Shown: piece after piece, positions 1 through 9,126 of the stretch
Numbering within the stretch: position 1 is the stretch's first letter
Layout of the letters: the number at the start of each line of letters is the position of its first letter
DNA from: Cognatazoarcus sp050303815
GTDB lineage: Bacteria > Pseudomonadota > Gammaproteobacteria > Burkholderiales > Rhodocyclaceae
Assembly (NCBI GenBank): GCA_050303815.1
Contig: JBNLCM010000035.1
Location: 1-18,574 of the forward strand
Reading direction: 5' to 3'
DNA length: 18,574 nucleotides
The notes under the pieces: generated by a model
Seen by the model: only the letters and a program-made list of their open reading frames with translations
What the model was told of the DNA's origin: nothing
Database searches by the model: none
Position numbers and translations under genes: made by a program

Positions 1-1
1 C

Positions 2-520
2 GCCGCCGTGATGTCCAATTGCCCCGATCGCGACATCCGTCGTGGCTGGGTCCAGCGCATTCTCGACCATGATGGCTACGGCGGCGACCCCGGCGGCATC
101 GAGGCATGGATTCGTCTGGGCGAGGCGGTGGGCCTGACCCGGGAGGAGATCACCGACGGTCGGCATGTCATCCCGGCTGTTCAGTTCGCGGTGGATGCCT
201 ATGTCAACTTCGCGCGCCGCGCCCCCTGGCAGGAGGCGGTGTGCTCCTCGCTGACCGAGCTTTTCGCGCCGGAGATCCACAAGCAGCGCCTGGCCACCTG
301 GCCGGAGCACTACACCTGGATCGAAAGCGAAGGGCTGCAGTACTTCCGCAACCGCGTCTCCCAGGCCCGCCGCGACGTCGAGCAGGGGCTGGAGATCACG
401 CTCGGCTATTTCGAGACCCGCGCCATGCAGGAGCGCGCGCTCGACATCCTGCAGTTCAAGCTCGACATCCTGTGGGCCATGAACGATGCGATGGCGCAGC
501 GCTACGGGGTCACGGCGTGA
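2..520 (+). CDS. pqqC: Pyrroloquinoline-quinone synthase PqqC, 5' end outside window
   Basis: PqqC catalyses the last step of PQQ synthesis, an oxygen-dependent, cofactor-less ring closure and eight-electron oxidation in the cytoplasm. The reading frame is open from the first full codon at base 2, so the gene begins upstream. About 172 residues are visible, against about 250 for the family, so the N-terminal third is missing because of the window edge, not because the gene is broken. Recognisable family segments are the MSNCPDRD-R-RGW-QRI-DHDG block at the start of the visible part, the EGLQYF-NR-SQARRDVE-GL block, and the C-terminal ALDILQFKLDILWAMNDAM block. The in-frame GTG at 8 and ATG at 11 are internal codons, not starts. 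The TGA stop overlaps the GTG start of pqqD by 4 bases, implying translational coupling. Family identity is confident. Confidence 0.95.
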   Translation, partial: AAVMSNCPDRDIRRGWVQRILDHDGYGGDPGGIEAWIRLGEAVGLTREEITDGRHVIPAVQFAVDAYVNFARRAPWQEAVCSSLTELFAPEIHKQRLATWPEHYTWIESEGLQYFRNRVSQARRDVEQGLEITLGYFETRAMQERALDILQFKLDILWAMNDAMAQRYGVTA

Positions 521-786
521 GCGCCTCCGTCGAGACCGTTCCGGCCGTCGGGCGTGGCTTCCGCCTCCAGTGGGAGGCCGCGCAGGACTGCCACGTGCTG
601 CTCTACCCGGAAGGCATGGTCAAGCTGAACCAGTCCGCCGGCGAGATCCTCAAGCGCTGCGACGGCGAGCGCAGCGTGGCCGACATCGTCGCCGACCTGG
701 AGCAGGCTTTCGGTGCCAGCGGCCTCGAGAAGGACGTGCTGGCCTTTCTCGACATGGCCAGACAGCAGAAGTGGGTGCAGTGGTGA
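517..786 (+). CDS. pqqD: PQQ biosynthesis peptide chaperone PqqD
   Basis: PqqD is a small RRE-fold protein that binds the PqqA precursor peptide and presents it to the radical SAM enzyme PqqE. The product is 89 residues, the usual family length. The sequence shows the typical start (V-RG-RLQWE), the central LYPEGMVKLN-SAGEIL-RCDG segment, a S-ADIVADLE helix, and a C-terminal helix rich in acidic and hydrophobic residues that ends in WVQW. The start is the GTG at 517, which overlaps the pqqC stop as GTGA. The frame is open further upstream to 106, but that would run through pqqC and add residues unlike the family. The stop overlaps the pqqE start in the same 4-base way, so chaperone and enzyme are probably made in coupled amounts. 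Confidence 0.93.
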   Translation: MSASVETVPAVGRGFRLQWEAAQDCHVLLYPEGMVKLNQSAGEILKRCDGERSVADIVADLEQAFGASGLEKDVLAFLDMARQQKWVQW

Positions 787-1916
787 GCCAGACGAGCCGA
801 CCCGGACCACCGCTGTGGCTGCTCGCCGAGCTCACCTATCGGTGCCCCCTGCACTGCGTCTTCTGCTACAACCCGGTCGACTTCGCCACCCATGAGACGG
901 AGCTGTCCACCGACGACTGGTTGCGCGTCCTGCGCGAAGCACGGGCGCAGGGTTCCGTCCAGTGCGGCTTCTCCGGCGGCGAGCCGATGTTGCGCGACGA
1001 TCTCGAGATCCTCGTCGCGGAGGCCCATCGCCTCGGCTATTACACCAACCTGCTGACCTCCGGCGTGGGCCTGACCGAGGCGCGCATCGGCGCGCTGAAG
1101 GCAGCCGGGCTCGACCACATCCAGCTCTCGTTCCAGGACTCGACCCGCGAGGTCAATGATTTCCTCTCGCACACCCGCACCTTCGAGCTGAAGGAGAAGG
1201 TCGCGGCGATGATCAAGGCCCATGGCTATCCGATGGTGATGAACGTGGTAATCCACCGCCTCAACATCGACCACATGGACCGCATCATCGGCATGGCGGA
1301 CGAGCTGGGCGCCGAGTACCTGGAACTGGCCAACAGCCAGTACTACTCGTGGGCCCAGGTCAACCGCGAGCACCTGTTGCCGACCCGGGAGCAGATCGAG
1401 CGCGCGGAGGCCGTGACCGCCCGATGGCGCGAGACGCTCGACGGCCGCATGCGGATCTTCTTCGTGGTGCCCGACTATCACGAAAAGCGCCCGAAGCGCT
1501 GCATGAACGGCTGGGGCAACGTCTTTCTGACCATCACCCCCGACGGCACGGCCCTGCCCTGCCACACGGCACGAATGCTGCCTGGACTCGAGTTCCCCAA
1601 CGTGCGCGACATGAGCGTGCACGACATCTGGTACGAATCCGAGGGCTTCAACCGCTACCGGGGCACGGGCTGGATGAAGGAGCCCTGTGCCTCCTGTGAC
1701 GAGAAGGAGAAAGACCTGGGCGGATGTCGCTGCCAGGCCTACATGCTGACGCAGGACCCGGCGGCGGCCGACCCGGTCTGCTCAAAGAGCCCGCACCATC
1801 ATCTGGTCACGGACGCCGTGGCACTCGCCGAGCGCAGTGGCGGCAAGGGCGAACACCCCCTGGTCTTTCGGGGTCCGGCTGAGTCGCGCCGGCTGGCCGG
1901 GCAGGACGCGGACTGA
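783..1916 (+). CDS. pqqE: PqqA peptide cyclase PqqE (radical SAM/SPASM)
   Basis: PqqE uses S-adenosylmethionine and iron-sulfur clusters to form the carbon-carbon bond between a Glu and a Tyr side chain of PqqA, the first committed step of PQQ synthesis, with PqqD as peptide carrier. The product is 377 residues, normal for the family. The radical SAM CxxxCxxC motif is Cys21, Cys25 and Cys28, followed by the GGEP-type motif in FSGGEP. The C-terminal SPASM region keeps its auxiliary-cluster cysteines: CMNGWG, LPCHTA, CASCDEKE, GGCRCQAY and a final C before KSPHHH. The start chosen is the GTG at 783 because it gives the conserved PLWLLAELTYRCPL N-terminus and the GTGA overlap with pqqD. The open frame back to 486 overlaps pqqC and pqqD and is not family-like. 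No strong Shine-Dalgarno precedes it, in keeping with coupled translation. Confidence 0.96.
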   Translation: MSQTSRPGPPLWLLAELTYRCPLHCVFCYNPVDFATHETELSTDDWLRVLREARAQGSVQCGFSGGEPMLRDDLEILVAEAHRLGYYTNLLTSGVGLTEARIGALKAAGLDHIQLSFQDSTREVNDFLSHTRTFELKEKVAAMIKAHGYPMVMNVVIHRLNIDHMDRIIGMADELGAEYLELANSQYYSWAQVNREHLLPTREQIERAEAVTARWRETLDGRMRIFFVVPDYHEKRPKRCMNGWGNVFLTITPDGTALPCHTARMLPGLEFPNVRDMSVHDIWYESEGFNRYRGTGWMKEPCASCDEKEKDLGGCRCQAYMLTQDPAAADPVCSKSPHHHLVTDAVALAERSGGKGEHPLVFRGPAESRRLAGQDAD

Positions 1917-1949
1917 TCATGCCGCTCGCGGCGGGTTTCGCACCGCCCG

Positions 1950-1970
1950 TCGAAGGCCCGGCTTCGATTT
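1950..1970 (+). terminator. Weak hairpin after pqqE, possible terminator
   Basis: A 6-bp stem (TCGAAG at 1950-1955 pairing with CTTCGA at 1962-1967) with a 6-base loop lies 33 bases after the pqqE stop. It is followed by only three T residues and then an A+T-rich run. The stem is short and the T tract poor, so it may pause rather than end transcription. It is the best terminator candidate between pqqE and the peroxidase gene. Confidence 0.35.
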
Positions 1971-1983
1971 AACCTTAGTTATA

Positions 1984-2028
1984 CGTTTCGCCTCCGAAGC
2001 GTGACGGATTTGGAGGGCGTTCGAACGC
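1984..2028 (+). promoter_or_regulatory. Hairpin plus 12-base palindrome upstream of the peroxidase operon
   Basis: Two symmetric elements sit side by side. One is a 7-bp hairpin (CGTTTCG at 1984-1990 with CGAAGCG at 1995-2001, one G-T pair, 4-base loop). The other is a perfect palindrome, GCGTTCGAACGC, at 2017-2028, centred about 54 bases before the chosen start codon at 2077. The region just upstream is the most A+T-rich in the left half of the window and includes TATACG at 1980-1985, a 4/6 match to a -10 box with no convincing -35. The palindrome has the form of a dimeric repressor or activator site, but no matching second copy or known consensus was recognised. It could instead act as an mRNA structure in the 5' leader. 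Confidence 0.35.
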
Positions 2029-2076
2029 ACCCTGACTAGCCTTGCGGCCTCACGAGCAATGGAGTTGGGGGGCACG

Positions 2077-3054
2077 ATGCCTGCTAAGGGAACGCCTAGG
2101 CCCGGGATCGCCGGGATGATCGTCGCGCTGATGTTCGCCGCGACTGCCACCGCGCACGCCAGCGAGCCCATCGAGCCGCTGCCGCTGCAGGTCGAACTCG
2201 ACCCGGCGAAAGTGGCGCTGGGCAAGCTGTTGTTTCACGACCCGCGGCTGTCGCGCGACGATTCGATCTCCTGTGCCAGCTGCCACCGGCTCGACCACGG
2301 TGGCGCGGACAACGCCCCCGTGTCCACCGGCGTCGACGGCGCGAAGGGGCCGATCAACGCGCCGACGGTCCTCAACAGCGGCTTCAACTTTCGGCAGTTC
2401 TGGGACGGACGGGCGGCGTCGCTCGAGGACCAGGCGGCCGGCCCGGTGCATAACCCGATCGAGATGGGCAGCAACTGGGAGCAGGTGCTCGAAAAGCTCG
2501 CGCGCGACGCCTCACTCACCGCGCAGGCCGCCGAAGTCTATGCCGATGGCCTCAATGGCGCCAACATCGTGGACGCCATCGCCACCTTCGAACGCTCGCT
2601 GATCACACCATCCCGCTTCGACCGTTACCTGCGCGGAGAGCGTTCCGCCATCAGCACCGACGAGCAGCGCGGCTACCAGTTGTTCAAGGACTACGGTTGT
2701 ATCGCCTGTCACCAGGGCATCAACGTCGGCGGCAACATGTACCAGGTGTTTGGCGTGATGGGGAACTACTTCGACAAGCGTGGCGGGGCAACCAAGGCAG
2801 ACCTCGGCCGCTACAACGTCACCGGCCTCGAGTCCGATCGGCACGTGTTCAAGGTTCCAAGCCTGCGCAACGTGGCGCTCACCGCCCCCTATTTTCACGA
2901 TGGTTCGGCGGCCACTCTGGACGACGCGGTGGACGTGATGTTCCGCTACCAACTCGGGCGCAGCGCCCCCGCTGCAGACAAGGCCCTGATCGTCCAGTTC
3001 CTGAATACGCTGACCGGGGCCAAGATGACCCGGTCGCTGGTCGCCAAACGCTGA
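2077..3054 (+). CDS. Periplasmic di-haem cytochrome c peroxidase (CcpA/MauG superfamily)
   Basis: This family reduces hydrogen peroxide to water in the periplasm with electrons from small c-type cytochromes. The product is 325 residues. A signal peptide is visible: a basic start, a hydrophobic stretch IAGMIVALMFAA, and a likely cut after A-H-A near residue 24. Two haem c sites are present, C66-A-S-C69-H70 and C208-I-A-C211-H212. Family blocks INAPTVLN, FWDGRA-SLEDQA and PIEMG in the N-terminal domain and APYFHDGS in the C-terminal domain are all present. Met288 in the AVDVM block matches the methionine that ligates the electron-transferring haem in classical peroxidases; MauG has tyrosine there, so a peroxidase is more likely than a MauG-type maturase. 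The ATG at 2077 is preferred over that at 2059 because it has a G-rich ribosome site just upstream and starts the signal peptide cleanly. A histidine kinase follows after about a dozen bases, so the two are very likely cotranscribed. Confidence 0.9.
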   Translation: MPAKGTPRPGIAGMIVALMFAATATAHASEPIEPLPLQVELDPAKVALGKLLFHDPRLSRDDSISCASCHRLDHGGADNAPVSTGVDGAKGPINAPTVLNSGFNFRQFWDGRAASLEDQAAGPVHNPIEMGSNWEQVLEKLARDASLTAQAAEVYADGLNGANIVDAIATFERSLITPSRFDRYLRGERSAISTDEQRGYQLFKDYGCIACHQGINVGGNMYQVFGVMGNYFDKRGGATKADLGRYNVTGLESDRHVFKVPSLRNVALTAPYFHDGSAATLDDAVDVMFRYQLGRSAPAADKALIVQFLNTLTGAKMTRSLVAKR

Positions 3055-3068
3055 ATCGGAGAAGGATG

Positions 3069-4859
<1,791 letters not shown>

Positions 4860-4881
4860 GCCACCGAGCCTGAGAAGAGCC

Positions 4882-5817
4882 ATGACCCCAAGTCAAAAAC
4901 CCACCGTCCTCTTCGTCGATGACGAGGTGCAGATCGTCAACCTGCTCAAGATCATCTTCCGAGGCGACTACGAGGTCTTCTCGGCGACCTCGGGCCAGGC
5001 CGCGCTGGACATCGTCCAGTCGCGCAAGGTCGATGTCATCGTCAGTGACCAGCGCATGCCGGGCATGACCGGCACCGAACTGCTGGCCAAGGTGCGCCGC
5101 CTGTCGCCCGGCACCATGCGCATCCTGCTCACCGGCTACTCGGATCTTGCTGCGATGGTCGGCTCGATCAACGAGGGCGAGATCTATCGCTTCGTCAGCA
5201 AGCCCTGGGACAAGGAGGAAATCCGCGGCATCGTTCGAGATGCGGCCGAGGCCGCCCGCAACACCCAGGCGTCCGCCCAGCTCGACACGACGCCGGAGGC
5301 GGAGGACTTCGCGCCCAACGGCGGCATCCTGGTGCTCGACGAGGATCTGGCCCAGAGCCAGTGGTTCAAGGAGCACTTCGGCAATCACTTCGACGTCCAC
5401 CTGGCCAACCGCATCGACCAGGCGCTCGACGTCCTTGAGCAGCGCGACGTCGGCGTGGTGGTCACCGACACACGGGTCGGTGGCGAGAATACTCTCGATC
5501 TGCTGCGCACACTCAAGCGCGAGTACCCACAGGTGATGACCGTGATGCTGACCCGCCAAGCCGATTCCGATGCGGTGATGAAGCTGATCAACCAAGCCCA
5601 GGTCTGCCGCCTCTCCTTCAAGCCGATCAAGCGCGGAGCGCTGGACCTGGCGATCCGGGCCGCGATGATGCACCACAAGCGGATGGTGGCCGACCCCAAA
5701 CTGGCGCTCCGCCAGCGGGTCTCGGGTCTGGGCGGCGAAGAGTCGTCGCTGGCGCAATCCCTCGTCGGCCGTCTGCGCGCGCTGGGCGGTCGGTTGCGCC
5801 TGGGATTCGGCCGCTGA
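4882..5817 (+). CDS. Response regulator with two receiver domains and no output domain
   Basis: The product is 311 residues with two CheY-like receivers in tandem. Receiver 1 (about 7-125) has the acidic pair D13-D14, phospho-acceptor Asp56 in SDQRMPGM, the LLTG threonine and the SKPWD lysine, the pattern seen in RpfG-type regulators. Receiver 2 (about 146-265) is divergent but keeps an acidic group D153-E154-D155, Asp196 in VVTDTR, the MLTR threonine and the SFKPIKRG lysine, so it may also be phosphorylated, although the usual MPG after the Asp is replaced. A basic C-terminal tail of about 45 residues follows, ending RLRLGFGR. There is no HD-GYP, GGDEF, AAA+ or DNA-binding domain, so it must act through protein contacts or as a phosphate relay or sink. 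It lies 22 bases after the kinase gene, which makes that kinase the obvious partner. AG-rich bases at 4872-4879 provide a weak ribosome site. Confidence 0.9.
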   Translation: MTPSQKPTVLFVDDEVQIVNLLKIIFRGDYEVFSATSGQAALDIVQSRKVDVIVSDQRMPGMTGTELLAKVRRLSPGTMRILLTGYSDLAAMVGSINEGEIYRFVSKPWDKEEIRGIVRDAAEAARNTQASAQLDTTPEAEDFAPNGGILVLDEDLAQSQWFKEHFGNHFDVHLANRIDQALDVLEQRDVGVVVTDTRVGGENTLDLLRTLKREYPQVMTVMLTRQADSDAVMKLINQAQVCRLSFKPIKRGALDLAIRAAMMHHKRMVADPKLALRQRVSGLGGEESSLAQSLVGRLRALGGRLRLGFGR

Positions 5818-5828
5818 GCCCTGCCTGA

Positions 5829-5846
5829 AGCCTGCGAGCGCGGGCT
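5829..5846 (+). terminator. GC hairpin between response regulator and creA
   Basis: AGCCTGC at 5829-5835 pairs with GCGGGCT at 5840-5846 (7 bp including one T-G pair) around a 4-base loop, 11 bases after the response-regulator stop. The stem is strong, but no T tract follows. It could be a Rho-assisted or partial terminator, or a stabilising 3' end for the upstream operon. Confidence 0.35.
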
Positions 5847-5850
5847 GATG

Positions 5851-5856
5851 TATAAG
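5851..5856 (+). promoter_or_regulatory. Possible -10 box for creA
   Basis: TATAAG matches the sigma70 -10 consensus at five of six positions and lies 29 bases before the creA ATG, immediately after a GC hairpin. No good -35 hexamer is found at 16-18 bases upstream (the nearest, CTGAAG, matches three of six at an overlong spacing). If used, transcription would start near 5862, giving a short leader of about 24 bases that holds the GGAG ribosome site at 5876-5879. Confidence 0.3.
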
Positions 5857-5885
5857 ACGGGCTGGAGCCACTCACGGAGAATGCC

Positions 5886-6368
5886 ATGCCTGTCCGCTCG
5901 AGCGCGCTGCTGCCGCTTCTGGTGGCCGCTGTGCTGGTGGCCGCGGCCCGCGCCGAGACGCTGGGAGAGGTCACCACAGCCTGGAAGTTGATCGGCGCCA
6001 ATCACCGGGTCGCCGTCGAAGCCTACGACGATCCACGTGTCGCGGGGGTGACCTGCTACGTCTCTCGCGCCCGCACTGGCGGGCTGAAGGGTACCTTTGG
6101 GCTGGCCGAGGACAAGGCCGAGGCCTCGATCGCATGCCGTCAGGTGGGCCCGGTCACAATCCGCGGGCCGCTGCCCGTGCAGGAGGAAGTGTTCTCCGAG
6201 CGCATGTCGATCCTGTTCAAGCGCCTGCAGGTAGTCCGCATGGTGGACAGCCGCCGCAACGTGCTGGTCTACCTCACGTACTCGGACAAGCTGATCGACG
6301 GCAGCCCCCAGAACAGCGTCACCGCGGTAGCGGTCGATCACGCCACCCCGATCCCGGTCAAGCGCTGA
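5886..6368 (+). CDS. creA: CreA family periplasmic protein
   Basis: The product is 160 residues and matches the CreA family closely along its whole length, including the blocks WKLIGANH, VEAYDDP, VTCYVSRA-TGG-KG, GLAEDKAEASIACRQVGP, VFKxLQVVR-like LFKRLQVVRM and YLTYSDKLIDGSP. A signal peptide is evident: a basic MPVRS start, a hydrophobic core LLPLLVAAVLVAAA, and a probable cut after A-R-A near residue 23. Two cysteines remain in the mature part and could form a disulfide. In Enterobacteriaceae creA lies beside the creBCD two-component genes; here it does not, and the family's molecular function is not established. GGAG at 5876-5879 is ideally placed for this ATG. The next gene starts 3 bases after the stop. 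Confidence 0.92.
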   Translation: MPVRSSALLPLLVAAVLVAAARAETLGEVTTAWKLIGANHRVAVEAYDDPRVAGVTCYVSRARTGGLKGTFGLAEDKAEASIACRQVGPVTIRGPLPVQEEVFSERMSILFKRLQVVRMVDSRRNVLVYLTYSDKLIDGSPQNSVTAVAVDHATPIPVKR

Positions 6369-6371
6369 ACC

Positions 6372-7745
6372 GTGCCCCTGTCCCCTTTCGACGCCCACTG
6401 GCTGGCCGAGGCGATCCGCCTGCGGGAACAGCGCGATGACCGACTGGACGACGCACACCTGCTGGCCACCCTGCGCGCCTCGGAAGGCGGCTTCGAGGCC
6501 CGCGCGCTGACACGGGCCCAGGCGCTGGCCGAGCAACTCGGCTGGACCGAGGCCCTCGCCGCATGGCATGCGAACGCGCGGCTCGCCACCCTGCTGCTGG
6601 CCGCGTTGGCCTGCAGCAGTGGTGCCGCCCTGGCCTGGACCGTGATTGGCGATGGCAGCCGGCCGGTCAATCTGGTCTGGGCCCTGCTCGGCCTGCTGGC
6701 CATGCATGGCCTGAGCCTGGCGCTGTGGTGCGTCGGCATGCTGCGCAGCGGGGGGCAGTCCGGCGCCGCGCTCGGGCGCCTCTGGCTTAAACTCGTCCGT
6801 CGCGTCCCGTCGGCGGACAAGGTGCCTGAGCTGCCGAGGGCCCTGGCCAACCTGTTACCGCGGCGAGGCCTCGGCCGGTGGCTGTTCGGCATGCTCAGCC
6901 ACGGCCTCTGGGCCATGCTGCTGGCGAGTGCGCTGCTGACCCTGCTCGCGCTGTTCTCGCTGCGCCGCTACGGCTTCGTCTGGGAGACAACGATCCTGTC
7001 GACCGGGACGCTGGATGCGGTGATCGCCGGCCTCGACATCGTGCCCGCCCAGCTCGGGCTGGGCGCGCCGGCCACCGCGGGGCTCGACGGCGCGCAGCCG
7101 CCGGCTGACCGTGCCGCGTGGGCGCAATGGCTGATGGCCTGCCTGCTCCTCTACGGGCTGGCGCCCCGCCTGGCGCTATGGGCCTGGTGCCGCTATCGTT
7201 GGCGCCGCGCGGCCGAGACGCTCTTCATTGACCTCGAAGAGCCCGACAACCTGCTCCTCCGCCGCCACCTGATGCCCGAACACGGCGCAGCCCGGATCGC
7301 CGACCCCGCGCCCTCGGCCATCGCCAGCGCCCACCTGCCCACGCCGGTCATCGACGCCACGGCCGGGGCGGCGCTGATCGGAATCGAACTGGCGCCGGAT
7401 GTGGAATGGCCACCACCGGTCACGCGACCGCTGAGCGTGCTGGCGCGGGTGGACAGCCGGGCCGAGCGCCAGGCCGTCACAGAGCAGCTCGAAGCGGCCC
7501 CCCCCCGGCGGCTGCTGGTTGCCTTCGACGCGCGCATCAGCCCGGACCGGGGCAGCATTGCGCAGTTTGCCCGCTTCGCCGCGCATGCCCGCTCAAGCGC
7601 CGCGTGGCTGGTCCTGCCGGAGGGTGCCGTCCCGCAGCGGGCAGCCCTGTGGCAGGAGGCGCTGCGAGCGCTCGGCTTGCCGGCTTCGCGCATCGTGGCG
7701 GACAGGGCAACAGCCCTGCTCTGGCTGGAGTCCATCGATGACTGA
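6372..7745 (+). CDS. DUF2868 family multi-pass membrane protein
   Basis: The product is 457 residues and appears to be the DUF2868 membrane partner that commonly precedes a DUF3482 GTPase in proteobacteria; its function is unknown. The N-terminal soluble region (about 1-65) contains WLAEAIRLREQRDD and the ALTRAQALAEQLGW helix. Four hydrophobic segments follow at about 68-92, 97-120, 175-196 and 250-270, the last followed by a basic WCRYRWRRA stretch. The C-terminal 170 residues are soluble, with alternating strands and helices (for example LLVAFDARISPDRG, then AAWLVLP) that suggest a nucleotide-binding-like fold without a visible P-loop. The GTG start lies 3 bases after the creA stop with no clear Shine-Dalgarno, implying coupled translation. 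The 3' end overlaps the GTPase gene by 8 bases. Confidence 0.82.
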   Translation: MPLSPFDAHWLAEAIRLREQRDDRLDDAHLLATLRASEGGFEARALTRAQALAEQLGWTEALAAWHANARLATLLLAALACSSGAALAWTVIGDGSRPVNLVWALLGLLAMHGLSLALWCVGMLRSGGQSGAALGRLWLKLVRRVPSADKVPELPRALANLLPRRGLGRWLFGMLSHGLWAMLLASALLTLLALFSLRRYGFVWETTILSTGTLDAVIAGLDIVPAQLGLGAPATAGLDGAQPPADRAAWAQWLMACLLLYGLAPRLALWAWCRYRWRRAAETLFIDLEEPDNLLLRRHLMPEHGAARIADPAPSAIASAHLPTPVIDATAGAALIGIELAPDVEWPPPVTRPLSVLARVDSRAERQAVTEQLEAAPPRRLLVAFDARISPDRGSIAQFARFAAHARSSAAWLVLPEGAVPQRAALWQEALRALGLPASRIVADRATALLWLESIDD

Positions 7746-9123
7746 CCTGCCGGACCTCACCGTCGTCGGCCACACCAACGCCGGCAAGACGTCGCTGATG
7801 CGAACGCTGACTCGCGACGCCGAGTTCGGCGACGTGTCGGCACGGCCGGCCACCACCCAGCACGTCGAGGGTGTGGAGCTGATGGCCGACGGCCGGCCCA
7901 TGCTCCGCCTCTATGACACCCCGGGCCTGGAGGACGCCCTCGGGCTGGCGGACCTGATCGACGACCAGCGGGGAAACGACCGGCACGATGGGCCGGAACA
8001 GATCGAGCGCTTCCTGGCGAGCCCGGACGCGAGGGGCCGCTTCGAACAGGAAGCCAAGGTCCTGCGCCAGCTGCGTGCGTCGGACGCGGCACTCTACGTC
8101 ATCGACGCGCGAGACCCGGTGCTGGCGAAGTATCGCGAAGAGCTGGCGATCCTCTCCCGCTGCGCGCGCCCATTGCTGCCGGTCTTGAACTTCGTCGGCC
8201 AACCGGGACATCGGGCCCCCGAATGGCGCGACATGCTGGCCCGGGTGGGCCTGCACGCCGTGGTCGCCTTTGACACGGTGGCTCCGGCCGTCGATGGCGA
8301 ACGTCGCCTCTACGCCGCCCTGGCCACCTTGATCGAGGCCCACCGCGACACCCTGGAGGGACTCATTGCGGCCCGCGCCGGCGAGGCGCGGGCACGGGCC
8401 GATGCCGGCCAGCACGTCATTGCGGAGATGCTCATCGACGTCGCCGCGCTGCGCCACACGATCACGACCGATGCCGACGAGCCCGCGCTGCTGGCGGCCC
8501 TTCAGCGCTCGGTTCGGCAGCGCGAACAATCGGCGGCCAATGCACTGCTGGGCCTCTACGGCTTCCGCCGCGAGGACGCTCCGGAGCAGGACCTGCCGGT
8601 CTTTTCCGGCCGCCGCGACGACGACCTGTTCCATCCCCGCGCCTTGCGGAATGCCGGCGTCCGGGTCGGTACCGGCGCCGCCACCGGCGCGGCGGCCGGC
8701 ATGGGCATCGATCTCGTCACGGGTGGGCTGACCCTCGGCGCCGCGGCGGCCCTGGGCGCCCTCGCGGGCGGGCTGTGGCAGACCGTAAGCCACTACGGCG
8801 AGCGCCTGGGCGGTCGCCTGCGTGGCTACCGCGAGCTCACCGTGGACGACGCCATCCTGCGACTGCTTGCGCTGCGTGCCCAACGCCTGCTCGAAGTCCT
8901 TGAACGTCGGGGGCACGCGGCGACCAGCCGCCTTGTCCTGCCCGCCCTCTCGCAGGACAGCTGGCGCGAGGCTCCCCTTCCGCCCGCCCTGGACGAGGCC
9001 CGGATCCATCCCCACTGGAGCAGCCTGTCGGCGCAATTCGAACCCGACGAGGATCGCATGGCGGCCATCGCCGAGCTCGCCCGTACGATTCAAACGCCAC
9101 CCGCCCCACCCACATCGGAGTAA
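7738..9123 (+). CDS. DUF3482 family GTPase (YfjP/Era-like G domain)
   Basis: The product is 461 residues with an N-terminal GTPase domain and a helical C-terminal half. The P-loop is G11-HTNAGKTS; the conserved switch threonines lie in RPATTQHVEG; the G3 motif is D60-TPG in LYDTPGLED. The usual G4 motif NKxD is replaced by N151-FVG, so guanine specificity is not secured by the standard residues. The C-terminal half has a glycine- and alanine-rich stretch (about 309-350, VGTGAATGAAAG onward), long and hydrophobic enough to insert in or bind to a membrane, as in several membrane-remodelling or stress GTPases. The start ATG overlaps the DUF2868 gene by 8 bases, with GGAG at 7727-7730 inside that gene. 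The overlap supports joint function with the membrane protein. The cellular role is unknown. Confidence 0.88.
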   Translation: MTDLPDLTVVGHTNAGKTSLMRTLTRDAEFGDVSARPATTQHVEGVELMADGRPMLRLYDTPGLEDALGLADLIDDQRGNDRHDGPEQIERFLASPDARGRFEQEAKVLRQLRASDAALYVIDARDPVLAKYREELAILSRCARPLLPVLNFVGQPGHRAPEWRDMLARVGLHAVVAFDTVAPAVDGERRLYAALATLIEAHRDTLEGLIAARAGEARARADAGQHVIAEMLIDVAALRHTITTDADEPALLAALQRSVRQREQSAANALLGLYGFRREDAPEQDLPVFSGRRDDDLFHPRALRNAGVRVGTGAATGAAAGMGIDLVTGGLTLGAAAALGALAGGLWQTVSHYGERLGGRLRGYRELTVDDAILRLLALRAQRLLEVLERRGHAATSRLVLPALSQDSWREAPLPPALDEARIHPHWSSLSAQFEPDEDRMAAIAELARTIQTPPAPPTSE

Positions 9124-9126
9124 GCC

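Noticed and set aside
1980..1985. TATACG as -10 box of the peroxidase operon promoter
   Set aside because: Only four of six positions match and no -35 hexamer sits at 16-18 bases upstream; kept only as a remark in the regulatory entry.
2059..2076. ATG at 2059 as start of the peroxidase
   Set aside because: It has no ribosome site and adds six residues before the natural basic start of the signal peptide; the G-rich stretch just before 2077 favours the later ATG.
5320..5680. Second receiver of the response regulator as a dead pseudo-receiver
   Set aside because: On close reading the acidic cluster, Asp196, threonine and lysine are all still present in order, so loss of phosphorylation cannot be claimed.
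5385..6707. Minus-strand open frame of 440 codons across the regulator, creA and DUF2868 junctions
   Set aside because: It spans three well-supported plus-strand genes and their gaps, and shows no domain or ribosome site.
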